Below are positions 6,339 to 14,495 of a DNA stretch of 19,149 nucleotides, in pieces (the stretch's first letter is position 1; the number at the start of each line of letters is the position of its first letter). The notes below the pieces were generated by a model. The model was not told where the DNA came from. It saw nothing but the letters and a program-made list of their open reading frames with translations, and made no database searches. The position numbers were made by a program, and so were the translations under genes. This DNA is from Clostridia bacterium (GTDB lineage: Bacteria; Bacillota; Clostridia; Christensenellales; Borkfalkiaceae). Location of the stretch: contig JAJPXK010000194.1 of NCBI GenBank assembly GCA_021205485.1, positions 1 to 19,149 of the forward strand. Direction: 5' to 3'.

Positions 6339-8581
6339 CACTTAAACCATATATCGTCGGCGTACTCTTTTATAGTTCTGTCGGACGAGAAATACGCCGA
6401 GTTAGCTATATTCTTTAACTGTTTTACCGCAAAACTATTGCTACCCTTGTAATCTGAATTTATTTTCAGCAGAGTCTGCACGTAGGGCTGTAAATCTGTA
6501 AGCACAAAGTAATTATCGGGCTTGTGCCACGACGCGCCTATGGTAAGGCTGTCGTATAAATCTTTGAATCCTCCCGTGCCGCCGTCCGTGAAAGTGCCGT
6601 CTATAAGACTGTTCACCGCGGCTTTTATAGCGGGATCTTCAAGCAGTTTTACAGGCTCGTAGCCTTCCTTATTTAACTTTTCTATCTCCTCTACCCTTGC
6701 GCCAAAAATGTAATTATTCTCCTCACCCGCGCGCTCTACTATTTCTATATTAGCGCCGTCCATAGTGCCGCAGGTTACTGCGCCGTTCATCATAAACTTC
6801 ATATTGCCCGTACCAGAAGCCTCTGTTCCCACCGTGGATACCTGCAAAGACACGTCCGCGCCCGCCACTATTTTTTCAGCGTATGACACGTTATAGTCCG
6901 TTACGAACACGACTTTTAAAAGTTTATTGGTCTGCTTATCGCCGTTCACCTTTGCCGCTATTTCGTTTATAAACTTTATTATGGCTTTCGCGCGCTTATA
7001 CGACGGCGCGCTTTTCGCACCGAATATGAATACGGACGGATAGAAGTCCCTTATAGTGCCGTCTTTCAAGCCGTTGTATATTTCGAGAATGGCAAACGCC
7101 GTCATAAGCTGGCGCTTGTATTCGTGCAGACGCTTCACCTGCGCGTATACAAGCATATTATCCGCTATATCCGTGCCTTCCCTTTCGTTTATATACTTTA
7201 TAAGCTGTGATTTTTTAGTCTGTTTTACTACCTGAAAATCAGCGGCGGCTTGCTCGGTTTTGCCGTTGAGTTCTCCTATCTCCGTCATATCTCTCCGCCA
7301 GCCGTTGCCAATATATTTATCCAGCATAGCGGCAAGTTCGCCGTTGCAGAGTTCGAGCCATCTGCGGTGCGTTACGCCGTTGGTCTTGTTATTGAACTTT
7401 TTGGGGTAATACTCGTAAGCCGTTTTAAAAAGTTCGCTTTTTAATATCTCGGTATGCAGTTTCGCCACGCCGTTTACAGATTTACACACGTAGACGGCAA
7501 GATTAGCCATATTGAACACTCCGTGCTTATACACAGCCATTTCCGCGATTTCCTCATCGCTGCACAGCATACCATTAAGTTCCCTGTCCTGTATCACCGA
7601 TATGCACTTGATTATATCGGATATATCAGGCAATATCTTTTCCATCTGTTCCTCTTTCCAGCACTCCAGCGCTTCGGGCATAACAGTATGGTTGGTATAG
7701 GCGAAAGTACGCTTTGCTATTTTAAGGGCTGACGTAAAAGTTACGTTATATTCAGAAGTAAGCACCCTTATAAACTCGGCTATGGCTATAACGGGGTGCG
7801 TGTCATTGAGCTGAATAACGTTGAACTTATCAAAATTTTTGAACTGCGGACCGTGCGCTTTTACATACCGCTTGCACAAGTCGTTTATTGCGGCGGCTGA
7901 AAAGAAATATTCCTGCCGCAATCTTAACAGCTTGCCTTCCTCGGTGTCATCCGCGGGGTAAAGGTATTCGCTTATCTTTTCCGCCTCCTTGCTGCCTTCC
8001 GCCTGATACAGCCGCAAAGTATTTACACGTTTGCCGAACACGGGCATATCGTAGGGAACGGCGGTGACGGTCATATCGGCAAATTTTATTTCAGTCTTTT
8101 CGTTTTCGCGGCGGATGCTCCACGGGTCGCCGAAACGCTGCCAGTCGTCGGGCAATTCAACCTGAAAGCCGCTCTCTATCTTTTGTTTGAATAAGCCGTA
8201 CTTGTACCTTATGCCGTAGCCGTCCAGGGGAATACCCGTGCCAGCGGCGGAATCAAGAAAACACGCAGCCAATCTGCCCAAGCCGCCGTTGCCAAGCGCC
8301 GCGTCCTCTATCTCTTCAAAGATATTTATATCAACGCCCTTTTCCGCAAGAACGGCTTTCACGTCGTCCAACACGCCCAGTTCCATTAAATTGTTGTAAA
8401 AACTTCTGCCTATAAGGTACTCGATAGAAAAGTAACTTGCCCTGCGCTCGTTTCTATTTACCTTTATATCTGCGCAGCCGTACTTCATAGCCAAAGCGGA
8501 TATTTCGTTGTAAAGCTCTGTTACCGTCTTGCCGTCCGTTTCTATGCCATTTAGCTCAATTAAAAATTTATCTCTGTCCAT
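6338..8581 (-). CDS. glgP: Glycogen/maltodextrin phosphorylase (GT35)
   Basis: A 747-aa cytoplasmic enzyme that releases glucose-1-phosphate from alpha-1,4-glucans using pyridoxal phosphate. Clear family segments are GNGGLGRLAACFLDS (97-111), NDTHP (about 256), RLHEYKRQ (about 484) and the cofactor signature EASGTGNMKFMMNG with the Schiff-base lysine at about 595. The length is slightly short but complete. The start is uncertain. The frame stays open to a TTG at 8644, but those first codons coincide with a hairpin, and no start has a good ribosome binding site. ATG at 8581 (MDRDKF) is preferred and ATG at 8593 is possible. It follows malK after about 108 nt. In this operon it would use the linear maltodextrins made by the GH13_20 enzyme. 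Confidence 0.95.
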   Translation of the reverse strand: MDRDKFLIELNGIETDGKTVTELYNEISALAMKYGCADIKVNRNERRASYFSIEYLIGRSFYNNLMELGVLDDVKAVLAEKGVDINIFEEIEDAALGNGGLGRLAACFLDSAAGTGIPLDGYGIRYKYGLFKQKIESGFQVELPDDWQRFGDPWSIRRENEKTEIKFADMTVTAVPYDMPVFGKRVNTLRLYQAEGSKEAEKISEYLYPADDTEEGKLLRLRQEYFFSAAAINDLCKRYVKAHGPQFKNFDKFNVIQLNDTHPVIAIAEFIRVLTSEYNVTFTSALKIAKRTFAYTNHTVMPEALECWKEEQMEKILPDISDIIKCISVIQDRELNGMLCSDEEIAEMAVYKHGVFNMANLAVYVCKSVNGVAKLHTEILKSELFKTAYEYYPKKFNNKTNGVTHRRWLELCNGELAAMLDKYIGNGWRRDMTEIGELNGKTEQAAADFQVVKQTKKSQLIKYINEREGTDIADNMLVYAQVKRLHEYKRQLMTAFAILEIYNGLKDGTIRDFYPSVFIFGAKSAPSYKRAKAIIKFINEIAAKVNGDKQTNKLLKVVFVTDYNVSYAEKIVAGADVSLQVSTVGTEASGTGNMKFMMNGAVTCGTMDGANIEIVERAGEENNYIFGARVEEIEKLNKEGYEPVKLLEDPAIKAAVNSLIDGTFTDGGTGGFKDLYDSLTIGASWHKPDNYFVLTDLQPYVQTLLKINSDYKGSNSFAVKQLKNIANSAYFSSDRTIKEYADDIWFK

Positions 8582-8612
8582 TTTTTCGCCCATTTTTGTG
8601 TGATTTATAAAG

Positions 8613-8644
8613 TTGTCCGAGGCGGGGTTTGCCCCCACGGACAA
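8613..8644 (-). promoter_or_regulatory. Hairpin in the malK-glgP junction
   Basis: TTGTCCG (8613-8619) pairs perfectly with CGGACAA (8638-8644), and GGGG (8624-8627) pairs with CCCC (8632-8635) around TTTG. On the minus strand it lies between malK and the likely glgP start and has no T run after it. It may affect mRNA processing or stability, or translation of glgP. It also argues against the TTG start, whose codons lie within it. Confidence 0.55.
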
Positions 8645-8666
8645 AGTTAAAATGAGGGTTTATATT

Positions 8667-8681
8667 AAAAAAAAAAAAAAA
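8667..8681. repeat. 15-nt homopolymer (A on plus strand, T in the mRNA sense)
   Basis: Fifteen consecutive A residues lie eight bases after the malK stop on the minus strand, where they read as T. No strong GC hairpin precedes the tract, so it is a poor classic terminator. Such a run is also prone to sequencing or assembly length errors, and to RNA polymerase slippage. Confidence 0.8.
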
Positions 8682-8689
8682 TTTAAAAT

Positions 8690-10609
8690 TTAAAGAGAAA
8701 AATAAATAAATTTTAAAATGCGGATGCCGCGATCCTTTTCAATAACGCTTACCTTTTCAAGGTCGGGATACAGCTTTACCGTGCCCGAATACTCTTTATC
8801 GCACCTGACGTAAATATTTTCCTCGCCCACGGCACATTGGATATACTTGTCCCTACCGTAATCGAGGTACGCCTTTACTTCGGCGGATATGCCTTCGTCT
8901 GCAATAGCTAAACCGTCGGGCGGCAATTCATAGCGGAACTGCGTGTTGAATACCTTTCTGCCTGATAACGCGGCAAACATTTTATTTGCAATATCGTCGG
9001 GCGCGGGAAATTTTACGCCGTCCATAAGTATATAATACTTCGCGACTTTTTTATTTTTAGTTTTACCGTCTTTTGTAACGGGTTCGCTCACTCTTTCCAT
9101 AGCGAAAGTACCATCAAGCCCGTTAATTTCAGGCATAGGCGCAACTTCCTTGCCGCCTGTTTTTATGGTAAGGCGTTTGAAGTCAAGTGCTATTTTCTGC
9201 TCTTTTTCCGCCAGAACGCCGTCACTTAAAGCATACAGCCTTTTACCGTTCACGTCCAGCGTTACAAGGTTTTGCCCGTTAATATCTTCCTGCTCTACAA
9301 CGGTTGCGGGAATATCCCCGTCGAACGTTACAGCTACGGGCGGAATCAAAAGCTCGCCGCTTCCTTCGGCGCATACTATCGCGGGCGGCAACGCTATATC
9401 AACATCCAAAGCCGAGATTGCGCGCCCCTTTACGCTGCAATCTATATAATTAAATTCGGGAATACGGGGCAAAATACTCTCTTCCGTTTCCGCATCAAAC
9501 AGGTGAATATCGGCAATATTGAGCGCGGCGTCGCAAATCTGGTCGGCGGCGTACTCGTCAAAGCCTTCAGATTTTATTATTATTCTTGTTCCCGTGTCGT
9601 CAAAGCCGTTGCCCTGCATATTTATATCGCCGTACACAAGCGTTTCTGTTCCCAGTTCCTCGGTATGTGATACTTTTACTTTAATTGTGGCGTGTGCCTT
9701 TTCTATCTTTTCAGGATCAAGCGAAATATCTTCAGGACGAAAACCTATGCACACGGGTTTTGTGCCGTCGAGATAGGCGGGCGTGGTTTTCATAAGCATC
9801 GAATAAGGAACGGTGATTTTTGCATCGGAATTTTTAAATTCGATATGCACGACATCGCCGTCCTTTTTAAGAGTGCCTTCAAAAAAGTTCATCTGCGGTG
9901 TGCCGATAAAGCCAGCAACAAATTTATTTGCAGGATATTTATATAAGTTTTTAGGCGTGTCAACCTGCTTTATAAAGCCGTCTTTCATAACAACTATACG
10001 CGTACCCATCGTCATAGCCTCGGTCTGGTCGTGGGTGACATATATAAACGTCGTCTGCAATTTTCTGTGCAGTTTCACAATTTCAGACCTCATCTGCGTA
10101 CGCAGTTTGGCGTCAAGGTTAGACAAAGGCTCGTCCAGAAGCATAACTTTGGGATCGCGGACGATAGCCCTGCCGAGAGCAACCCTTTGTCTTTGACCGC
10201 CAGACATCTCTTTAGGTTTACGCTTTAAATAGTCGGTTATGCCCAGTATTTCAGCCGCTTCCTTTACCTTTTTATCTATCTCGTCCTTGGGCATTTTTCT
10301 CATACGCAAGCCGAAAGCGATATTTTCGTAAATAGTCATATGCGGATAGAGAGCGTAGTTCTGGAATACCATTGCAATATCCCTGTCTTTAGGCTCAAGC
10401 CCGTTTACCACTTCGCCGCCTATTTTAAGCTCGCCCGCGGTAATATCTTCAAGCCCCGCGATCATACGCAAAGTAGTTGATTTGCCGCAACCCGAAGGAC
10501 CTACGAACACGATAAACTCTTTATCGTTTATTTGCATATTAAAGTCGTTTACCGCCTTTGTACCGTTGGGATAGACCTTGTATATATGTTTTAAACTTAA
10601 ATCAGCCAT
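8690..10609 (-). CDS. Sugar ABC transporter ATPase (MalK/UgpC/MsmK-like) with extended C-terminus
   Basis: A 639-aa protein that energises the MalF-MalG-type permease pair encoded upstream. Residues 1-235 are the nucleotide-binding domain: Walker A GPSGCGKST (37-45), Q83, signature MSGGQ (135-139), Walker B VMLLDEP (155-161, E160) and H193. Residues about 240-375 are the usual regulatory TOBE region, where family members of about 370 aa end. The remaining 264 residues are extra. They contain two segments with the TOBE-like rhythm of strands and glycines (about 418-482 and 555-633, the last ending DRGIRIL). AGGAG lies nine bases before the ATG at 10609. It is separated from malG by a 125-bp inverted-repeat element. 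The ATPase call is certain; the identity of the extension is inferred. Confidence 0.95.
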   Translation of the reverse strand: MADLSLKHIYKVYPNGTKAVNDFNMQINDKEFIVFVGPSGCGKSTTLRMIAGLEDITAGELKIGGEVVNGLEPKDRDIAMVFQNYALYPHMTIYENIAFGLRMRKMPKDEIDKKVKEAAEILGITDYLKRKPKEMSGGQRQRVALGRAIVRDPKVMLLDEPLSNLDAKLRTQMRSEIVKLHRKLQTTFIYVTHDQTEAMTMGTRIVVMKDGFIKQVDTPKNLYKYPANKFVAGFIGTPQMNFFEGTLKKDGDVVHIEFKNSDAKITVPYSMLMKTTPAYLDGTKPVCIGFRPEDISLDPEKIEKAHATIKVKVSHTEELGTETLVYGDINMQGNGFDDTGTRIIIKSEGFDEYAADQICDAALNIADIHLFDAETEESILPRIPEFNYIDCSVKGRAISALDVDIALPPAIVCAEGSGELLIPPVAVTFDGDIPATVVEQEDINGQNLVTLDVNGKRLYALSDGVLAEKEQKIALDFKRLTIKTGGKEVAPMPEINGLDGTFAMERVSEPVTKDGKTKNKKVAKYYILMDGVKFPAPDDIANKMFAALSGRKVFNTQFRYELPPDGLAIADEGISAEVKAYLDYGRDKYIQCAVGEENIYVRCDKEYSGTVKLYPDLEKVSVIEKDRGIRILKFIYFSL

Positions 10610-10632
10610 TTAAAATTTCTCCTCAATTATTC

Positions 10633-10757
10633 AAAAATTATCAGATACGAGCAAGACGCGAAGCACGCGGCTTTGACCGCAGGGAGTTTACACAGACGTA
10701 AACGACCAAGGCAAAACGCAAGTGCGACAAAGTATTGCGAAGTATATGGTAATTTTT
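10633..10757. repeat. 125-bp inverted-repeat intergenic element between malG and malK
   Basis: The ends AAAAATTATCAGATACG (10633-10649) and AGTATATGGTAATTTTT (10741-10757) are inverted copies matching at 14 of 17 positions. Inside lie nested hairpins: GCGG/CCGC (10667-10680), GTTTAC/GTAAAC (10686-10703) and CGCAA/TTGCG (10717-10739). The whole can fold as a branched structure in the operon mRNA. The outer end overlaps the malG stop codon. It encodes nothing and shows no clear target duplication. It looks like a dispersed intergenic repeat or MITE inserted in the operon. Confidence 0.6.
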
Positions 10758-11619
10758 ATTGTTTAACAGCTCCTGCCGACATCCCATTAATCATATACTT
10801 AACAAGACAGAAGTATAAAATGATTATAGGAATAGCAATTATTATAGATCCCGCGGCAAATCGCGCGAACTGGGTAGCGTCATCAGCTACCGACATAAGC
10901 CCTACCGCCACCGTGTATAAATCTTTGTCCTGCAAAAGCATTTTAGGCAGAATATAATCTGACCAGGGCCAGGTAAACGAGGTAAGCGCAGTGTAAACAA
11001 GCATAGGCTTTGACATAGGAAGCGTAAACTTCATAAACACCTGGAAGTTTGACGCGCCGTCTATCCTTGCCGCCTCGTCTATGGAATAGGGAATGGTATC
11101 AAAAAAGCCCTTCTGTACCATATAACCCATAGGCGCCTGCGCCGAATAAATAAGTATAAGTCCCCAACGCTGGTTGATTAAGCCAAACTGCGTCATTAAA
11201 AGGTACACGGCTATTGTGCCCATAAACGAGGGGAACATACCCAAAACCAAAGTGCCTTTCATCATAGCCTTACGCGATTTAAAGCGGAAACGCGACATAA
11301 CGTAAGCCGTTAATATGGTAAGTATTGTTCCTATGATGCAACTCATCGCCGCAATAAATAATGTATTTAAAAACCATTTAGGATAATTATACATAGTTGT
11401 GTCGGTAAACAGCGTTTTAAATGCGTCAAGCCCGTATTCCGACGGGAAGAATCCGTCGAACGAGTAAATTGAACCCGATTTAGAGAATGACGCGAGTATA
11501 AGCCACAGGCACGGGAAAAAGAATATAAAGCACACTATAAGCAATACACAGTAGGTTATTACAACGTTTAAAACCTTTTTGCTTTTTGCCTTGTAAAGTT
11601 TTTTGTTTACAGTTTTCAT
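10756..11619 (-). CDS. Carbohydrate ABC transporter permease, MalG type
   Basis: A 287-aa inner-membrane permease of the MalG family, the second half of the import channel for maltodextrins or cyclodextrins. About six membrane segments are visible; the first is at about 16-45. The EAA loop, DEAARIDGAS...TLP (181-201), is the contact site for the ATPase. The start ATG overlaps the malF stop in an ATGA, with GGAGG upstream, so the two subunits are translationally coupled. The length is normal. Confidence 0.95.
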   Translation of the reverse strand: MKTVNKKLYKAKSKKVLNVVITYCVLLIVCFIFFFPCLWLILASFSKSGSIYSFDGFFPSEYGLDAFKTLFTDTTMYNYPKWFLNTLFIAAMSCIIGTILTILTAYVMSRFRFKSRKAMMKGTLVLGMFPSFMGTIAVYLLMTQFGLINQRWGLILIYSAQAPMGYMVQKGFFDTIPYSIDEAARIDGASNFQVFMKFTLPMSKPMLVYTALTSFTWPWSDYILPKMLLQDKDLYTVAVGLMSVADDATQFARFAAGSIIIAIPIIILYFCLVKYMINGMSAGAVKQ

Positions 11620-13022
11620 CTGAACGTTTCCTCCTGTTTATATGACGGCGACAAAACGTACACAGCGAGAGATATTACCGAAGTAATTATAAATATTATA
11701 AGGCTTATTGCCGCGCCTATCGAATAATAGTTGTTATCTATTGACATCGTATACAGCCAGTTAATCAAAAGGTCGGTATCGCTTGCAAGGAAATATCCTT
11801 CTGAAATATACCCATCGCGCAGGAAATAGAAAATACCGAAGTTATTGAAGTTACCTATAAACTGCGAAAGCAGCACGGGCGTTGTGGCAAATAACACGTA
11901 AGGTAGCGTTATTTTTATAAATTGTTTCCACGCGCTTGCGCCGTCTACCCTTGCGGCCTCGTACAAGTCCTGATTTATGTTAGATAAAATGCCCGTCGCG
12001 AGAAGCATTATAGAAGGAACGCTTATCCAGGCGTTTACACAAAGTCCTATAATTCTTGCAGACCATGTGGAATTCAGCCCAAGAAATTCAACAGCACTTC
12101 CTCCCGCCTGTTGAATATAATAGTTGATAGGTCCGCCGTTAGAAAACATAGTTTTAAAGCCGAGCAAAGTTATAAAACCCGGTATAGCATATGCAAGCAC
12201 GGGGAACGCGCGCCAGAACGCCTTGCCTTTTACACATTTTTTATTTAAGAGAATTGCAAGCCCTAACCCCGCGAAGTAATTTATCGCCGTGGATAGTATC
12301 GCCCACACCATATTCCAGACAAATATTTTACCGAATGTAGGCGCGAACTGGCTTAACGTTAATATCTTTTGAAAGTTTTCAAGTCCTACCCAGCTTACAA
12401 GCGCGGGCGGAACGGTATCGCCGCCGTAGTCGGTAAAGGCAATTAAAATCATAAATACTATGGGCAGAATACTGAAAATACACACACCTATAACAGGCAA
12501 TGTCAAAGCCGTTTTATAAAAGTCTTTATCAAGTAATTTTGCCGCATCATCTTTAGCCGTGGGAAGTTCCTTTCTTGTATCGTCAAGGCACTGCAGATAA
12601 TACGCGTCCTTTACGTTTACAATGTATATAGCAATATAGAATATCAGGGCAAAAATTGAGAGTATGCCCATCAGAAGCATTATTACCGAATTGTCGCCCT
12701 CTATGCCGTACCAGGCGTTGCCTTCTACCTGACCCAGCGTAAAGAAGCCGAACAAATCGCTTGCGCCCCTCAACACGAAGTAAGCTATAAACGCCGCCTG
12801 TAAAAACAGGAACATTATGCCCCGCATCCAACGCTTATATAAAAGCTGACCAAGCCCCATTATAAGCATAGAAGCACAGGTTTTGCCGTTCGCCTGGGTT
12901 ATAATCTCTTTGGCGTAGGCAAATTTCTTTTTAAATTTTGCGGGCAACCCCGTAAAAAAGTTCTTAATTTTACCGGGTATGCCTGTAAAAAAGCCTTTAG
13001 TCTTTGTAAGTACTTTATTCAT
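11616..13022 (-). CDS. Carbohydrate ABC transporter permease, MalF type, with extended N-terminus
   Basis: A 468-aa permease, longer than the usual 290-310 aa. The family core with the EAA motif YEAARVDGAS...TLP (354-374) occupies about residues 170-468. The first 170 residues add a basic N-terminus with an 11-residue repeat (KTKGFFTGIPG, then KIKNFFTGLPA) and two or three membrane segments (about 50-85 and 112-136). One of these contains MGLGQLLYKRWMRGIMF, a pattern seen in other clostridial MalF-like proteins. GGAGG with five-base spacing precedes the ATG at 13022, 15 nt after the binding-protein gene. Confidence 0.94.
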   Translation of the reverse strand: MNKVLTKTKGFFTGIPGKIKNFFTGLPAKFKKKFAYAKEIITQANGKTCASMLIMGLGQLLYKRWMRGIMFLFLQAAFIAYFVLRGASDLFGFFTLGQVEGNAWYGIEGDNSVIMLLMGILSIFALIFYIAIYIVNVKDAYYLQCLDDTRKELPTAKDDAAKLLDKDFYKTALTLPVIGVCIFSILPIVFMILIAFTDYGGDTVPPALVSWVGLENFQKILTLSQFAPTFGKIFVWNMVWAILSTAINYFAGLGLAILLNKKCVKGKAFWRAFPVLAYAIPGFITLLGFKTMFSNGGPINYYIQQAGGSAVEFLGLNSTWSARIIGLCVNAWISVPSIMLLATGILSNINQDLYEAARVDGASAWKQFIKITLPYVLFATTPVLLSQFIGNFNNFGIFYFLRDGYISEGYFLASDTDLLINWLYTMSIDNNYYSIGAAISLIIFIITSVISLAVYVLSPSYKQEETFR

Positions 13023-13037
13023 CTTTACCTCCTTCCG

Positions 13038-14495
13038 TCAGCTTACCAACGTATTTATAGCCGCGTATATCTGCTCGTCCACCTGCACAAGCCTTGCCTT
13101 TAAAACTTCCATATCCGTATAAACGTTATCGCCGCTCAACGCGTCCGCGGCGAGTATCGCGCAGAAAGTCTGCAACAGCGTCCACACCTGCGACAGCGCA
13201 CGGACGCTGGGCATTACGTAAATAGTACCGTTATCAAGATTTTCGTATATAACCTCGTTAAGACCGCCCTGCTCTTCAGCAACGTCCGAACGCGCGGGCG
13301 ATATTCCCAGCATTTCACTGCGGGTAGTTATCATTTCGTAGGAAGTTGCGAACTCTACGAATGCAAGCGCGGCGTTAGGATATTTTGTATATGAGCTTAC
13401 AGCGTAACCGTTTACACCGCCCATAACGGTCATTTCTTTAAAGCCCTGGCTTTCATCCTCTAAATCGCCGCTTACGGGAAGTTTAGGCACGGTAGTTACC
13501 ACAAGGTTTTCTTCCGTCAACGCCTCCGCTTCCGACGTTGTATAACCCTGGCTTTCGTACTCGCTTACAAGTTCTTCATAGAACAGCGAATAGACGTCGG
13601 GCGTGGTCATCGTGGCAAAGTAAGCACCTGACGCCAAGCGGTAGTAGGCGTTTTTGGTTATACTGTCATCCTCGCACTCTGAATTCATAACGGAAGCCAG
13701 TTGCCATATAATTTTGCCGCCGAGATAACCATCACCATTTGAAAAAACTATATCGGTTGTATCCCTGCCGTCGTCGCCGCCGACCACGTAGCCGCCGTAA
13801 GAGAAGAAGTAGCCCGAAGCGAAATAGCCATCGTTGAGCGACTTCATATAGCCGTACTTCGTGCCGCCACTCTCCTCCTTTATCTGTTTGGAATAGCGGT
13901 ATAAGTCCGTCCAGTACTCCACCATATCGGGAATACCGTCCTTGTCGTCGTCCCACTCATCTTCCCAGTTATCGGGAAGCAAGTCCTTTCTGTAATACAA
14001 CAGCGGCTGTTGAATGTTTACTGGAACGCCGAACACGTATTCCTGCCCCGAAACGGTTGAAGTGTACGCGTCCCACGCCTTATCACTTATATAGCTGTAG
14101 CACTCCATTTCTTCAACGGGTAGCGGCATTATATGTTTGCCGTCAACGTATTTCATAAGCGAGTCGTTCGCCTGATACAAAACGTCGGGACCGTAACCGT
14201 AGGGACCGCCCGTTTCAAGGTCGGTGTACTGATCCATATTTGCGTCCACTGCGACAATTCCGTATTCGGCATACTCTTCGTTAAAAGCCGTAAGCAACGC
14301 GTCCAGATAGCCCTGCTCTTTGGCTGTATCGTTTTCAAGAATACGCAAAGTGCAGTTGGTTTCAAGCTCGCCCGTAAATTTTTCGTTGCCTTCCGCTTCG
14401 GTACTGCCATTTACTACGCTGGCAACGCCAAGAGCAATTATCACCGCCAGAATAATTACAAAGTGAGCGCAGATTACAGGCACACTCTTTTTCAT
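13038..14495 (-). CDS. Sugar ABC transporter substrate-binding protein, family 1 (maltodextrin/cyclodextrin type)
   Basis: A 485-aa extracellular solute-binding protein, identified by its position and by family-like segments such as VFGVPVNIQQPLLYYRKDLLP (154-174), a malE-like ligand-cleft region, and MGGVNGYAVS. It should capture glucan oligomers and deliver them to the MalF-MalG pair. The N-terminus has a hydrophobic stretch (about 11-28), but the expected lipobox cysteine is missing; the following residues are VVNGSTEAEG. It may be held by an uncleaved anchor or be released. Residues 182-193 (DDDKDGIPDMVE) form a textbook EF-hand calcium loop. The ATG overlaps the preceding stop (ATGA), with GGAGG seven bases upstream. 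Substrate identity is inferred from the operon. Confidence 0.9.
   Translation of the reverse strand: MKKSVPVICAHFVIILAVIIALGVASVVNGSTEAEGNEKFTGELETNCTLRILENDTAKEQGYLDALLTAFNEEYAEYGIVAVDANMDQYTDLETGGPYGYGPDVLYQANDSLMKYVDGKHIMPLPVEEMECYSYISDKAWDAYTSTVSGQEYVFGVPVNIQQPLLYYRKDLLPDNWEDEWDDDKDGIPDMVEYWTDLYRYSKQIKEESGGTKYGYMKSLNDGYFASGYFFSYGGYVVGGDDGRDTTDIVFSNGDGYLGGKIIWQLASVMNSECEDDSITKNAYYRLASGAYFATMTTPDVYSLFYEELVSEYESQGYTTSEAEALTEENLVVTTVPKLPVSGDLEDESQGFKEMTVMGGVNGYAVSSYTKYPNAALAFVEFATSYEMITTRSEMLGISPARSDVAEEQGGLNEVIYENLDNGTIYVMPSVRALSQVWTLLQTFCAILAADALSGDNVYTDMEVLKARLVQVDEQIYAAINTLVS
13917..13952 (-). other. EF-hand-like calcium loop within the binding protein
   Basis: The encoded DDDKDGIPDMVE has Asp at loop positions 1, 3, 5 and 9, Gly at 6 and Glu at 12, which is the canonical 12-residue calcium-binding loop. 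It sits in the N-terminal lobe after YYRKDLLPDNWEDEW. Confidence 0.7.

Noticed and set aside
8582..8644. TTG start extending glgP by 21 codons
   Set aside because: No ribosome binding site, overlap with a hairpin, and residues unlike phosphorylase N-termini; ATG at 8581 begins the family-like sequence.
9272..9670. Plus-strand open frame of 132 codons opposite the MalK extension
   Set aside because: The extension reads as a folded protein in continuity with the ATPase and has TOBE-like pattern; the antisense frame has no recognisable domain.
12583..12831. Minus-strand open frame of 82 codons inside the malF-like gene
   Set aside because: It lies fully within a clear permease gene in another frame, with no start signal or family resemblance.
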